Source: Syngnathus acus
Taxonomy: Eukaryota; Chordata; Actinopteri; Syngnathiformes; Syngnathidae
Length of the DNA: 64,000 bases
Direction: 5' to 3'
Assembly (NCBI RefSeq): GCF_901709675.1
Contig: NC_051098.1
Location: 5,592,000 to 5,655,999 of the forward strand
Position 1 is the first letter of the stretch, and the number at the start of each line of letters is the position of its first letter. Of the stretch, positions 35,914 to 58,322 are shown piece by piece. The notes under the pieces are model-generated. The model was not told the origin of the DNA, ran no database searches, and saw only the letters and a list, made by a program, of their open reading frames with translations. The translations under genes and the position numbers were made by a program.

Positions 35914-36283
35914 TGAGCATTAAAGTATATACGTATATATATATATATATATATATATACACTACCGTTCAAAAGTTTGGGGTCACAAAATTGTTTGGGT
36001 GACCCCAAACCTTTGAACGGTAGTGTAAATATTATTATAATAAAATATTATGAATTAAATATTATAAATTATATCTTATATTTGTATAAGATTATATATA
36101 ATCTATGAATATAAGTATACATATATATTATAAGATTTTTTACACAGAAGATTATATATATAATCTATAAATAATTATCTAAATAAATATATACACTACC
36201 GTTCAAAAGTTTGGGGTCACCCAAACAATTTTGTGACCCCAAACTTTTGAACGGTAGTGTATGTATATATACTTTAATGCTCA
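35914..36283. mobile_element. Nested inverted repeat with two opposed palindromes (Tc1-like MITE)
   Basis: Outer 18-nt inverted arms (TGAGCATTAAAGTATATA at 35914-35931 and its reverse complement at 36266-36283) enclose two 66-bp palindromes, 35960-36025 and 36194-36259. Each palindrome begins CACTACCGTTCAAAAGTTTG and has 27-nt arms, the second pair perfect and the first with one mismatch. Their 12-nt loops (AAAATTGTTTGG and CCAAACAATTTT) are reverse complements of each other. The 168-bp interior is almost pure A+T. CACTACCGTTCAAAAGTTTG is familiar as a terminal sequence of Tc1-like elements in fish; that family label is recall, the structure is seen directly. Confidence 0.8.
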
Positions 36284-37899
36284 GTAAGTAGTTTGAAGTG
36301 TTGTGAAATTTTCTTAACTCTTCTATTGCTGCTTAACTGCTTCCCTTTGAGTCTTGTTTTTATATGTTTTAATAAAATGATTGAACTAATATCGTATCAC
36401 TGCAGAGACTTTGTAAGTTTAGGATTTCACCATATTGAAAATTATTGATAGGTGATACATTATCTACAATGGAATACGTATAACCACATGATACTCTACT
36501 CCTATATTGTCATTATTATACAGCATCAGGTATTATGGTGGAGCACATTCAAGTTGACTGAGCTGTTTGTTTAAAAAAAATATCATGTCAACTGTGTATT
36601 ATTATGGAAACAGGACCAAGGCACTTGCAGTATTTATAAATCATGTAATTCAACAATAGTCACATTACAACATCAACACTGCTTTTCTAGTGACATGGTC
36701 TAGTAATCCTTTAATATTGTATAGTTACTTTGCAATACATTTTGAAGAGGCACTTCCAGTAAGTCTGGCAATAGAGGAGCTACAGTATCGTGTCTAAATT
36801 ACAAAACACAGTAAAAATAAACATTTTTCTAAAATGTTTTTCGATATAGAATACCTTTTCAATATGTACAGTATATATAGAGTTTTTGTTTCGATACAAA
36901 GTCAAACAAGATCAAGGAATAAAATTCTATATTCCACTGAAACAAATACGAGTACATCAGACAGCTTCCCCATCCTGTAAGTATTGCTACGTGTGTGTAT
37001 TGTGAGTGCAAGTGCCTGCTATAGGAAATCAGAGAAACACAAACATAACCAGCCGCATTGAAAGGTTTGTTTTGGTTTCAACAAACAATGTAGCATTCAT
37101 ACAAGTCATATGAACATGGTATGGCACAACAAACTGTTAAAAACAACAATATCTATAAACACCAAACAACCGGATTCTGCTCTGAGAATAGAACACACCC
37201 CTGTTTTATCACAGTAACTTTTGTGCACTTCATTGCGTCTGGATTACACTGACAGAACAGAAGCCAACTGAAATACACTCCTTTTTACGGTTCCCTGTAT
37301 GCAAATCACACAAAAAGAAAATACAGCTCTACAGCTCTTTAGGGTTTCTGATCAGGTATGCGGCAATCTCCTTCTTCTAATTAATTCCAAAGAAAATCAA
37401 TAACTTTCGAAAGTGGAAGTAGTTTGTAGTTTAGTAGTGTGAACATTTCAACAGCAGATTAAAGAAGACTGGCACATGTAACAATCGAAAAGCAATTGAG
37501 TTTTGGTTTTCCTATTCATTGGAGCCAGGAGCTATTTCATGTTAAGCACCAAAGAAGAATATTGCCAATTTTTACACATTTAACACATTCCCACAAGAAT
37601 GTACAAGCAAATTGTCATTTAGGAAACTAAATTAGAAAGCCATTCCTGTGTGCACGACGTAGTACACAGCTATGTGCAGCACAATATTCTAAATCATATT
37701 TTCAGACGTCGCACAACTTTAAGTGCATGTCTTTTATCAATTAAGATCAACATGGACAAAACATTTAGAATTCAGACAGTATTTGGTTTTGTCTTTGTTA
37801 GGTGATGTTAGCTCAAGGCATGCTGTCTGTTATCTTTGGGCTGTCAAGTAAAAAAATAAAGTAAAATAGAATAAACATTTACTTGTTAATTTTTATTTT

Positions 37900-38420
37900 A
37901 TTTTAGTCATAATACATTTATCTCATGTAATTTAATTTTTGAGACACTATAACTTTTCTCCGAAAATATGATTTTATTTTTGGAATGTTCTGCCTTTTTC
38001 ATCTAATTTATCATTTATCATCTAATCCTTGCATTACCACATGTTTTCAACTATGATAACTTTATTATTCATTTTACATGACTTTTTCTCTCGTAACATT
38101 CTGAATCCATTTTGATATCACTGCAACGTTATGCTGATAACATTACAATTTTATTCACGTAATATTAGCTACATTTCTTTTGGGTGACGCTTATTTTGTA
38201 TTGCTACTCTCATAACATGGCAACTTTTTCTCACATTACAGCAGTATTCTCTCATTACGCCTCTTCTTAAATAGCTTTTTATCATAATATTGCAACTTCA
38301 TGCTCATAACATTCCAGCTTTTTCTTCTAACACTGCAACTTTATATTTGTTACATTTTAGATTTAACCTCATAGTTGAACTATTTGTTTCCTTTTATCAT
38401 TGCACTGATATTCCCTTGTC
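37900..38420. repeat. Diverged AT-rich minisatellite, locus 2
   Basis: Many degenerate repeats of a 22-35 nt motif centred on CATAACATTGCAACTTTAT, for example GATAACATTACAATTTTATT, AATATTGCAACTTCATGCTC, TAACATTCCAGCTTTTTCTT and CTAACACTGCAACTTTATAT. The motif is shared with 13190-13320. Confidence 0.6.
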
Positions 38421-41400
38421 CTACATAATTCAGCTTTTCCTGTAACTTAACTTAAAATAGCCAGCCACTGTCTCCTGCCTGGGGCACTAAGTTATTTCTA
38501 CTCTTTTCTAAACAAGAAGTCATTTGAACACATGGAAAAACATAAGGATGGTTGCCTTATACTCTAATGGGAATTTTAAAAATAATGTGGCAAATAGAAG
38601 GTTCTTGTCAGACTGTAGATGTTAGCATTCACACTATAATCTTCTTCGGCCTGAATGAGGCAACGTGGATGAGCTGGCTCATTCTGCCTCCAAAGTATCA
38701 CAGCAACGTAGTGAGAAACATGCAAGAACATTTTGAACCAATTCGTCAACAACAGCAAAGTATGTCACAGCTTTTTTGTAAGTGTTCTGGGTAGTGCACA
38801 GTTTGTGAGGCAGATCAGACCAACTTGAGCCCACAAGAAACGGGGGCTTTGGGGGGGGGGGGGGGTTAATACAAGTGGCACACTTGATGAAACAGTGCCG
38901 TGACGATAATATGCACATTAGATTGCAAAGTGAGGCATTAATATATTGCACAGTGAGAAGGATATATACAGTGCACAGAGCTTGGAGCTCATATTTTTGT
39001 ATTCAATCTACATGGGAGGCAGCACGCTTGCGCAGCAGTCTGATTAGTCAGTGAGTTTTAAAAAATACAGCAAATAAAAACAACAATTTTTATTCTAAAC
39101 ATGATAACTCATGTTATTGGAAGGTCTGGTATACTGTCGATGGCTGTTGCTGCATATGCTTGTGATACAATGACACCCAGTTATGTTGGCACAGAATCTG
39201 GACACCTGGAATATACGTACGTATCACGCGGCATTTGTCTTTTGCCAAGTTGCATTCCTTTTTTATGTTGTTTGTTTCCGGGTCTTCTAAATAAAACACA
39301 TCTGTTTCCTTTGAAACATAAACATGGACAGTCAGCTTTCTTTGGACAGAGATTTGGTTTAAAAAAACATCAACAACAAAAAAAACTAATTGTCAAGCCT
39401 CGGGAATAGGTGTCAGGGGCAATGTGTTACACAGCTTAGCTCTCCTTTGCACAATTGGCATGTTAAGAACTGTGCAATGGATCCAGCTCATGAATTAGAA
39501 AGTATTACCGGTGGAGAAACACTAATTGACTTAAGTCACGGTAGGGCAGTTCAGTTTCCAAAAACATACCTGTTGAATGGATTTTTATTTTTAGTCTTAA
39601 AATCTCATTGGCTAACTATTTTCCTAAGTGTGTGATTTTAAAAGCAGTGTTTAAGTAACTTTTCACCTGGATAAAATATCCTGCAAAAAAACGTGCTTGA
39701 TTAGGGTAAGAGCAGTGTGCTGCTGATTTAATGGTTACATTATAAACTCAGCTCTCTGGCTTTTCTGATAGCTGTTATGGTTTGTCATCAAATAGTTCCA
39801 AACATATCTTGGTGATAAAAGGAATACAAATGCAAGGCAATCACTGTTCATGGGAAGACTGAGAGCACCTTTTGTTACTTAGGGCTTTTTGTAAGCTTAG
39901 TACTGTGATTACTGCAAAGCTGAAGTCTTGTACTTATTGACCTTTAAGAGGTTGCAATTAAGCTGTTTGAATTGTGGCGTTGAGTAGTTCCTCCCTTGTT
40001 TCCAACAGCGTTTCACATTGATGAAGCAATTACACTGAAGCTGACAAATACAACTTTTCATTTTCGTGAACTACAAAGGGATCATTCAATCAAGTTGACT
40101 CATATTTGACAGTATGGCTTGTTGACCCTGAGTGCTGTAGAACCTGCCCATATTGCTGAATGGAAAGTCTTTAATAAATTGATAACCACTTTGTAGAGAG
40201 GGAAATATCTCAGCAAAGGAAAAATTGATAAATAATGGATAGCCAGTCTGCTTCAAAGCATCAGAACGTACTCAAACTGTATCTGTGTTATTTAACTGCT
40301 TCAAGTGGGTCTACCAAAATCATCACAAGCTAAATCTTAAAACGTCACATCCTGAGCTAACAGCCAATTTCCCAAATTGACCGCCTTCCAAAAACATGAA
40401 TGTTTAGGCTTGTGTGAAATGTGAATGCTCTCTAAGTGCTGGTCTTGTGATTGACAGGTAATCACTGCATGGTAGTGTACCCTGCCTCTCTCTAAATCTC
40501 CTGGGATAGTCTCCACCTCCTCGGGATTGTGAACAAGATAAGCAGTATAGATGATGGTTGCATAAACCTTTAGCTCCAATAAAACATCATGTATGGTAGC
40601 TGCGACATTTGTATTTGCCACAAAGCACCCTGACATACAGTACCAGGCAGAAGTCTTCGGCCGCCGCTTTTGCTACTTTATAGTTAGAAAGTAAATTATT
40701 ACCACAGCGGGGAAAAACTAACAAAAAACATTTTATACGGTGGAACGTCATCATTCGCCCCTGAGCTAAAAATATCCATTTGTTGCTTTCATTTCAGTGA
40801 CCACTGTCTGTTTTTTGTTGGTGGAAGGGTACCAGCAATTTTGTCCCTGTTCACTATATTGCACCATTCATGAATGTTTTAATTAGCATTCTAAGGTATA
40901 AACAGAAAAGCCTAGCAACATCAAATTTGTTTAGGACCCAGAAGGAAGAACTAGAATTACCATGAAGTATATGATCATTTATCTTGTTTCCGTTATGGGT
41001 TTTGTTCTAAAGTGAATAACATGTATGGACATGGTAATAAATTAAATTAATAATAATATAAATAAATCATTTAAAGCAGGCAAGAAGTGTTGGAAAGTAA
41101 TAAGGTCATCTTTGTTTTGTTTCTCTTCCTTCCTGAGATGTGTGACCTTTCAATGTGTTGTGGGAGGAAACATGCATCTAAACACAAAGTAAAACATTGT
41201 ATCGTTTTTCTTTGATGGGAGGTAAAGCTTTTAGAGGGGTCTTTGATGAACATCCTATTTTGTCCACTGTGTAAAAAAACGTGTTTGTCCTGTAGAACTG
41301 TATGTGCATATAAAAATTCAGTCTATGTACGCCCATGTGATGTTCAACCCCTTGTTTTTTTGTAATACATTTTTCCACATTGCCAAGCTTCAGTGGAAAC

Positions 41401-41983
41401 ACCTTTTTCCCTGGCTTTTATCCCATTGTCTACAAGGGGAAGTCTAATCAGACTCAGATGCAGTGGCGTGCAGAGGGGAGGTTGAGTGGTGGTAGTGATG
41501 GTGGGGGGTCATCTGGGACTGGGCATCCACCTAAGGGAGGGGCATCCACTCACCCACCCCAGTGACGAAATTGTGAACGGCAGCAGAATTACTAATTTAC
41601 TCAAATTAATTCTCATGCACTCGTCACGACGATCCACTGTGCTTGGCACGCCACTGCTCGATGTTATTGATGGAGGAATTTAGTGAAAATATGTTGTTGT
41701 GCATATATAGAAAAAAAGGCAGGCTAGATAAGGACTGGATAACATGGATCAAATAAATAAAGTGTTTCTTTTTCCTCTCCTTGTCCACCGAGGTCACTTC
41801 TCAGCTCCTCCAAAAAATTCTGGACAGAAACCCTGTTTTTTTTTTGTTAGGCACAAATTACCCAAAACATCTGCTACAGTGTTGTGTCAAAGTGATGTGC
41901 TGGCTACCATATTAAGAGTTAGGAGAGCAAACAGACAACGTTAAATAAATTCCTGGTTTAGAAGGAGGCCATTGTTCATATTG

Positions 41984-52380
<10,397 letters not shown>

Positions 52381-55300
52381 CTGGAGAAGAGAAGAGAAAA
52401 GAAGAAAAGTCGGTCAGTCGTGCTTGCAATACAAATACATCACACCACGGTGACGCACGCACTCGCTTTGGGAGTAGGATGACGTTTGTGGAATAGTCAC
52501 GCACGAACCATCTCTCGTGGCAAAATCAACCTTAAATATACAGCAATACCTTGACATATTCATTTGAGGTGAATTGAAATAGCATTACTGTGCTTCAGCC
52601 TGCCAAAAAAAACATCAAATCAAATTGTTCTTATATGTTATTACAAAGAAATAACGGCTGAATGTGTAAGTGTGGCTCTGCTGTTTTTCTGAATTCACTT
52701 ATTTGCAACCTGTCCTCCATTGTTTGATGGAATGCAACATTTTATGCGCTTTTACACATACCAAGTAAAATGAAGTAATTTTTTAACAGTCAAGGAATGC
52801 TGCTAATAAATAAAAGAACAGTGAGAATCCAAAAATGTGCTTGTTGTTACTCTTGCTGAAGGACGGCCTCTGCTGCAACGCCACCTTCTCTCATCTAAAT
52901 TCAGTCAGTGACTGATAAGCCCAAATTGGTCCACCTTGGGTAGTTTCAGTGATGGATTCTTACATCAATGTCAACAAATGCTAATCAGCTCCTCTTGATC
53001 TTTTAATCAATATCCCCAAAACATGTACCAGGACACATATACATAATTTACCCATCCATTTTCATACACCAAAACATAATTGGCCCACAAGGAATAATAA
53101 GCAGTACTGCAATGCTCTATGGTGAAATAAACAATAGCTTACCTAAAGATTGTACCAATTTATATGTTTTTTGAGTTGAGCGCTATCACTAGGAATACGC
53201 CCCACAGATATATTGCCGCTCAAGTGAAGGGAGGCCGGGGCAGCTACTAATGCACTTCCAACCACTTATTGATCAGGACAGTCAAATACAGAGATACAAA
53301 ATGAAAACAGGATCATGGAGAACTAACAACATGGTAAACCACCAAGCTCACAGACTGCAGCTTTTAAAGACACTCACAAGGCCACAAACTGAACATTTGA
53401 TTAGTAGTCGTCCTGCATCCAATCGGGCTTGTGTGTTCATTTTATTTAGTATGTCACGTCAATTGCCAGATAATTGTATAATGGCTTTGGAAACGAAAGC
53501 TTTCATTTACATTTGTACCACTTGCAGAAGCAACTAATGACTACAAGTGAGTTGATAATACTAAACAATAGGAATAGAAAGAGTCTTTTGGTAATACTGA
53601 ATGGTTACAAAATGGTGCTAAATGAAGATATTCAAACCAGAGCAGATGTTTTTTTCCTCTTTCCTCCTTTTCTCCACCACTGAGGCAACACACGAAGCAC
53701 ACGTGACACTTTTATAAGCGTTGGCTCACCCATCTGCCTCACCCCAAGGCATCTTTGCTTGGCGACTGCCAGCAGCAACCTCTTTTTGCCACTCTGCTTG
53801 TATCTGTGACCAACTTTTGACGTCACAGCCCTGCAGTGCACAGAGGGTAGCAAGGATTGACTGGCAGCTCCCGACCAGGCATTCAACCATCTGATGAATA
53901 TCCGGCATATCAGAAATTTTCCAATCTCTGAGGCACTGTCCGCTCGTTGCCCCTGCGTAAAGTCGGTGAACAGCTGAACTCATATTACGAAGGAGTTATG
54001 TGCCAATACAGCAAAGACAAAGGAACACATAGATAAGAGTGGATTTTTTGTTGTTAGCTTTGTTTCTAGCATTAGTATTCCAAGTCCACAGAAGATGAAG
54101 ACCATCATTAAACCTTGTCTGATGATTTTGGAGTTTGAACAAGACCCCAACTGATAATTGCCTACTCACTAATTTTACCACCGCATGAGCTGTTTCTAAG
54201 CTAGTTTAACAATATTAAAGTTGGCAAATCAAAGTCATAGTTGAACAGAAACAGCTTGAAGCTGTTATGCACACTACATGTATTATTATTACTTTAAGTT
54301 CATTAAAATATGTACAACTTTGTACTCCCATACTTAGGGGCATGAAAGGTAATGCCAGCACTCTGATTTCAAACAAAAGTGACAGATGATTCTCGTAACA
54401 TGCTTCCTAACACAAATTGCATCAACTCTTGAAACATGTTTGCTGATGAGTAAACGCCATCATCAAGCGTGTTGGGAGATTGTTTCCTGGAAGAGTGCGT
54501 GACGGTACAAGTGCGTGTGGGAGTGTGCACGTGTCACCTCAACCTGAACAAAACCCATTAGACCACTCCAGAGCTTTATGACATCCTGATATTGTGACAT
54601 TTAGTCATTACCTGGCAGTAATGGACTTTCTCTGTGGTGACAGGGGAAGCTTGCATGCGTGTGCATGCATGTGTGTGTGTGTATGTCTGTTTTTGTGGGG
54701 GGTTTCGACCTTGGAATTGAGGACGCTTTTTTGCAATGGGATAATGTAGTGACTGATCCTAGTGTATCAAAGCAAGGAAAAGTTTATTTTTTTAAAATAA
54801 CATAAGGCAATTCAAAGTGCTTCACAGGAAATAAAATAAAACATAAATTTCAATCAAATAACTGAAATAAATGTGAGGAAAAAATACTTTCAGGTGTTAT
54901 AAGATAAAATAATTTCAGGTCTAATATGCACAGCTAATTCTTTTCCAGCCTGAATTTCTGTCCCTGATCATATCAATCTTTCATAATTAAATACAAAATA
55001 TTTTTTTCACGTTTAGTCATGTGATCCATAACACAACTTATTGCTTGCAAAATATTTGCAGGTGAATCCAATGTGGTATAAATAAATGCGCAGGTAACGC
55101 CACAGTGGCGTAGCGAGACGAAGTAGAGGTAATTGATTCATCTCAGCATAATGGCCCACGGATACAGTAGGGGAAGCATCAGTCAATGCCTTAGAACCAT
55201 CAAGCCTGCTACCCAAAGTCACTGAATGGATGTTACATGCATTCATATATCATCATATGGAAACTTTCCTGCTCACTCTGCGTCCAAACCCCCATCATCT

Positions 55301-57247
55301 TCTCTTGAGACGGTAAGATATGTGGGCAGATCAGGCAGATGGTGAAAGAGGAGAGATAAAGCAAAGAGAAAGAGAATGCTAGAGAGGAAAAAGAGCTGAG
55401 TCCAAAGGCAGCCTGTGGTCAGTCAAGTGAAAATGGGAACAGCTCATTCAAGCAGGCCAGCTGAGCTCATGGACACTTTACATTCTGTTATTGTCATTTT
55501 CCTTAGTGCATAAGAAAAACACTATAGAATGTGATCAGCTGCAAAATTCAAGATTCTGACACAAGCTCTTATTTTATGAAAAAGGTGCTGGTGAAATATC
55601 TGGTAAGCACATAATGTCATCATTCCTCCTTTCTTTCACAACTGTGAAAGTCAACAACACACGCCAGAGGCCACGTTCATGTCCGGGATCCAAGAGAATG
55701 ACTGCAGAGTTAGACACTATTGCGGGATTGCGGAGATCAGAGTTGCAGGGCAATTAAGTCATAGAAAAAGTAAATATTGTTGATGATGATAAAAAGATGC
55801 ATCCATTTGGTGAAATGAGGGCGAGATGGGTGTTGGGTGAGTTCTTTTGCCATTCTTGTTAAATAGGATATTTTGAGACAAAATCATTCAGACAATCCTT
55901 TACTGCTCACCTTAGGGGGAAGTCAAGACTCGGGATTCAAGATTGTTCCTACAACTCAGCAAGAACTCATGACAAAAAAGACATGCAGAACAATTGTGTT
56001 CTCTTAGGAGAGCATAAAAAAAGAACACAGCCCGTTTTATTAAAGGAACCTGGTGGCCATAAAAAAATAATAGTCACACTAAATCTCCCTTCAGCAAACA
56101 AACACCAATTGCTGCACACGCATAACCTAAAAACGTGTCTGCATCAAGCTTAATTTAGACATCGCTTCAAGTTGTCCTATCTCTCCATTCCTAATTAAAT
56201 GGCTTTCTGATTTTCAGCACACGCATGCACAAACGCACAATTGGAACATACACGTACTGTCCAGAAAGTCTTCATGTCAACACATACTCTACCTGCTTAG
56301 CAGGATGTGAATTGTCCAGGGGGCATCCCATGATACCCGATGAGTGCCTCCTCTGCATCTTTTATGTTGGCGCTGTGCACAAATCAAGAAGTCTTGTGAT
56401 ACAATATGCTGAAGCAGCCTAAGCAGTGATCTCTGTCCTTAACTGCAGTTCAAATGGCACACGAACATCAATACAGAGCATCTGACATTTCAGTGGAGCA
56501 GCCCACTCTCGTTTCTTCGCTCGCTCTGCTAATCTGCTTCTCTGCTCTCCTCTGCCACCTCATGAACCTCCCTCTGTCCTGTAACCCGCCTGCCACCCAC
56601 GTTGCATCTGCCAATCGCAAGTGTCCACTGCCGGTCCAGTGATGAGACAAGCTGCAAAACACGGAAATCCCAGGTATTGAAAACAGGTACCTGGTTGCTA
56701 AGATTCATTGGGACAAAGATCAAAGTGGGTCGTCAATGGGCCATAAACTAGTTGTTGGATCCTTCGATGGTCACAATTGTGGAGGGTTTCCTGTAATAGG
56801 TGTGCATGACAACCAAGATGTGGGTACGATATTATCAGAAAACAGTTGTTACATATTGATCATTGCCCAAATAGAGGCATCAATGTTGTTTAATGGGTTT
56901 CAAAATCAAAGAAACCAGCTAGAAGTCCTTAAAATTATTTTTTTGCCCACATGTGGTTAGTAAAGATGTGCTTCTTTATGAATGAGGCCAATATGATGGT
57001 ATAATTTATTCAAATACAATACACAGTAATATCATTTACCCCAATTACAATACAGTATTGTACAAGTCGCTATAACTGAGATGAAATGAGTTGACCGACT
57101 TTGGTACGACTGCTCTTGGTACGACCCCAAGTGACATGACTGGAACACACACTTTGAATGCATTAGAACATTTTTTATGCAGCTTGAGTGTAGCTCAAGC
57201 ACGGCATGTAGCATAGAATAACCAAATAAAAAGGATGGCATGCCTTG

Positions 57248-57368
57248 AAGGAAGGAAGGAAGGAAGGAAGGAAGGAAGGAAGGAAGGAAGGAAGGAAGGA
57301 AGGAAGGAAGGAAGGAAGGAAGGAAGGAAGGAAGGAAGGAAGGAAGGAAGGAAGGAAGGAAGGAAGGA
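57248..57368. repeat. (AAGG)n microsatellite
   Basis: About 30 uninterrupted GAAG units, purine-only on + strand. Poly KEGR and poly SFLP reading frames here are artefacts. Confidence 0.98.
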
Positions 57369-58276
57369 CCTTATTCTTAAACCCATAACCCTTTTTTTAA
57401 ATCAAATTTTCATTTTTTTTTCCCCCACTGTGACTGCTCTATAAACAATGTCAGTGAGTGTGTGGTCGCGCATTTTAAAATGAGGACAAAAAAGTGGAAG
57501 CACATTCCTCTTCATTTGCTGTCTCTACTTTACTTGCCCTCACGCCTCCATCTAAAAATAAAAGAGGAGCAGGAGCTACTGATGATGATGAAGAAATAGA
57601 CTCATCACTATTCTGTCACTACCGACGGTTGATGTGCAGCACCATCCACCAACCCCCATCCCGCCTCCCCCTGCTGCAATGATTTTACAACTTGTTTGCC
57701 ATAGCAGTCAAATGATAAGATTGAAAGTGTAAGAGCCTCTGACAGTGTTACCTTTGCTTCCTGCACTGCACGTTAGGACACAAACACATAAGAAAGCTGC
57801 AGTCGGTACAGATAGTATACCATCATATAATCTGATACAGTCTTGAAAGTTTATATTATTTAGTAAAAATTGCGACATACGAGTAAACAGCATTTATATT
57901 CATGATCCTTTTACTGTAGAAGCACCTTAGGCTCAAACCAGTTTTTACCTTCTAGACCTGGATTTGCCACTTCAGTGAAAATACTCAATTGCCTCTGCAT
58001 CATAAAGCAACAATTAAAAATAACTATGGAATGTGCTAGGCATCAAAAATCATGGTTTACCTACTGAACTGATGTGTTTGTGTTCTTAGTGTGCATGAAT
58101 TAAAGTGGTTATGACGCTGACGCCGCCAAGTCCACCTTCCTCCCACATCGTCATCATTGCACAAAACCACATTAGTGCTGCTCCCAATACTCATCTTAGG
58201 AGGCCCTGTGAAACCAGACCAACCTGGCCGTTGCTTACTGATCTAATTAAGTGCTCACCTCATGCGTGTGTCTAAG

Positions 58277-58322
58277 TGTGTGTGTGTGTGTGTGTGTGTG
58301 CGTGCGTGCGTGTGTGTGTGTG
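58277..58322. repeat. (TG)n microsatellite with CGTG variants
   Basis: About 23 dinucleotide units including GCGTGCGTGCGTG in the middle, followed by GAGAGAGAG. Confidence 0.93.

Noticed and set aside
38851-38865. 15-G run with adjacent GGGGG as a G-quadruplex regulatory site
   Set aside because: A single homopolymer run far from any promoter seen; likely a mutable mononucleotide tract.
57195-57444. KEGR-repeat and SFLP-repeat frames
   Set aside because: Translation of the (AAGG)n microsatellite.
57494-57682. 62-residue frame with DDDEE acid patch
   Set aside because: Too short, with no splice support and no recognised domain; probably chance.
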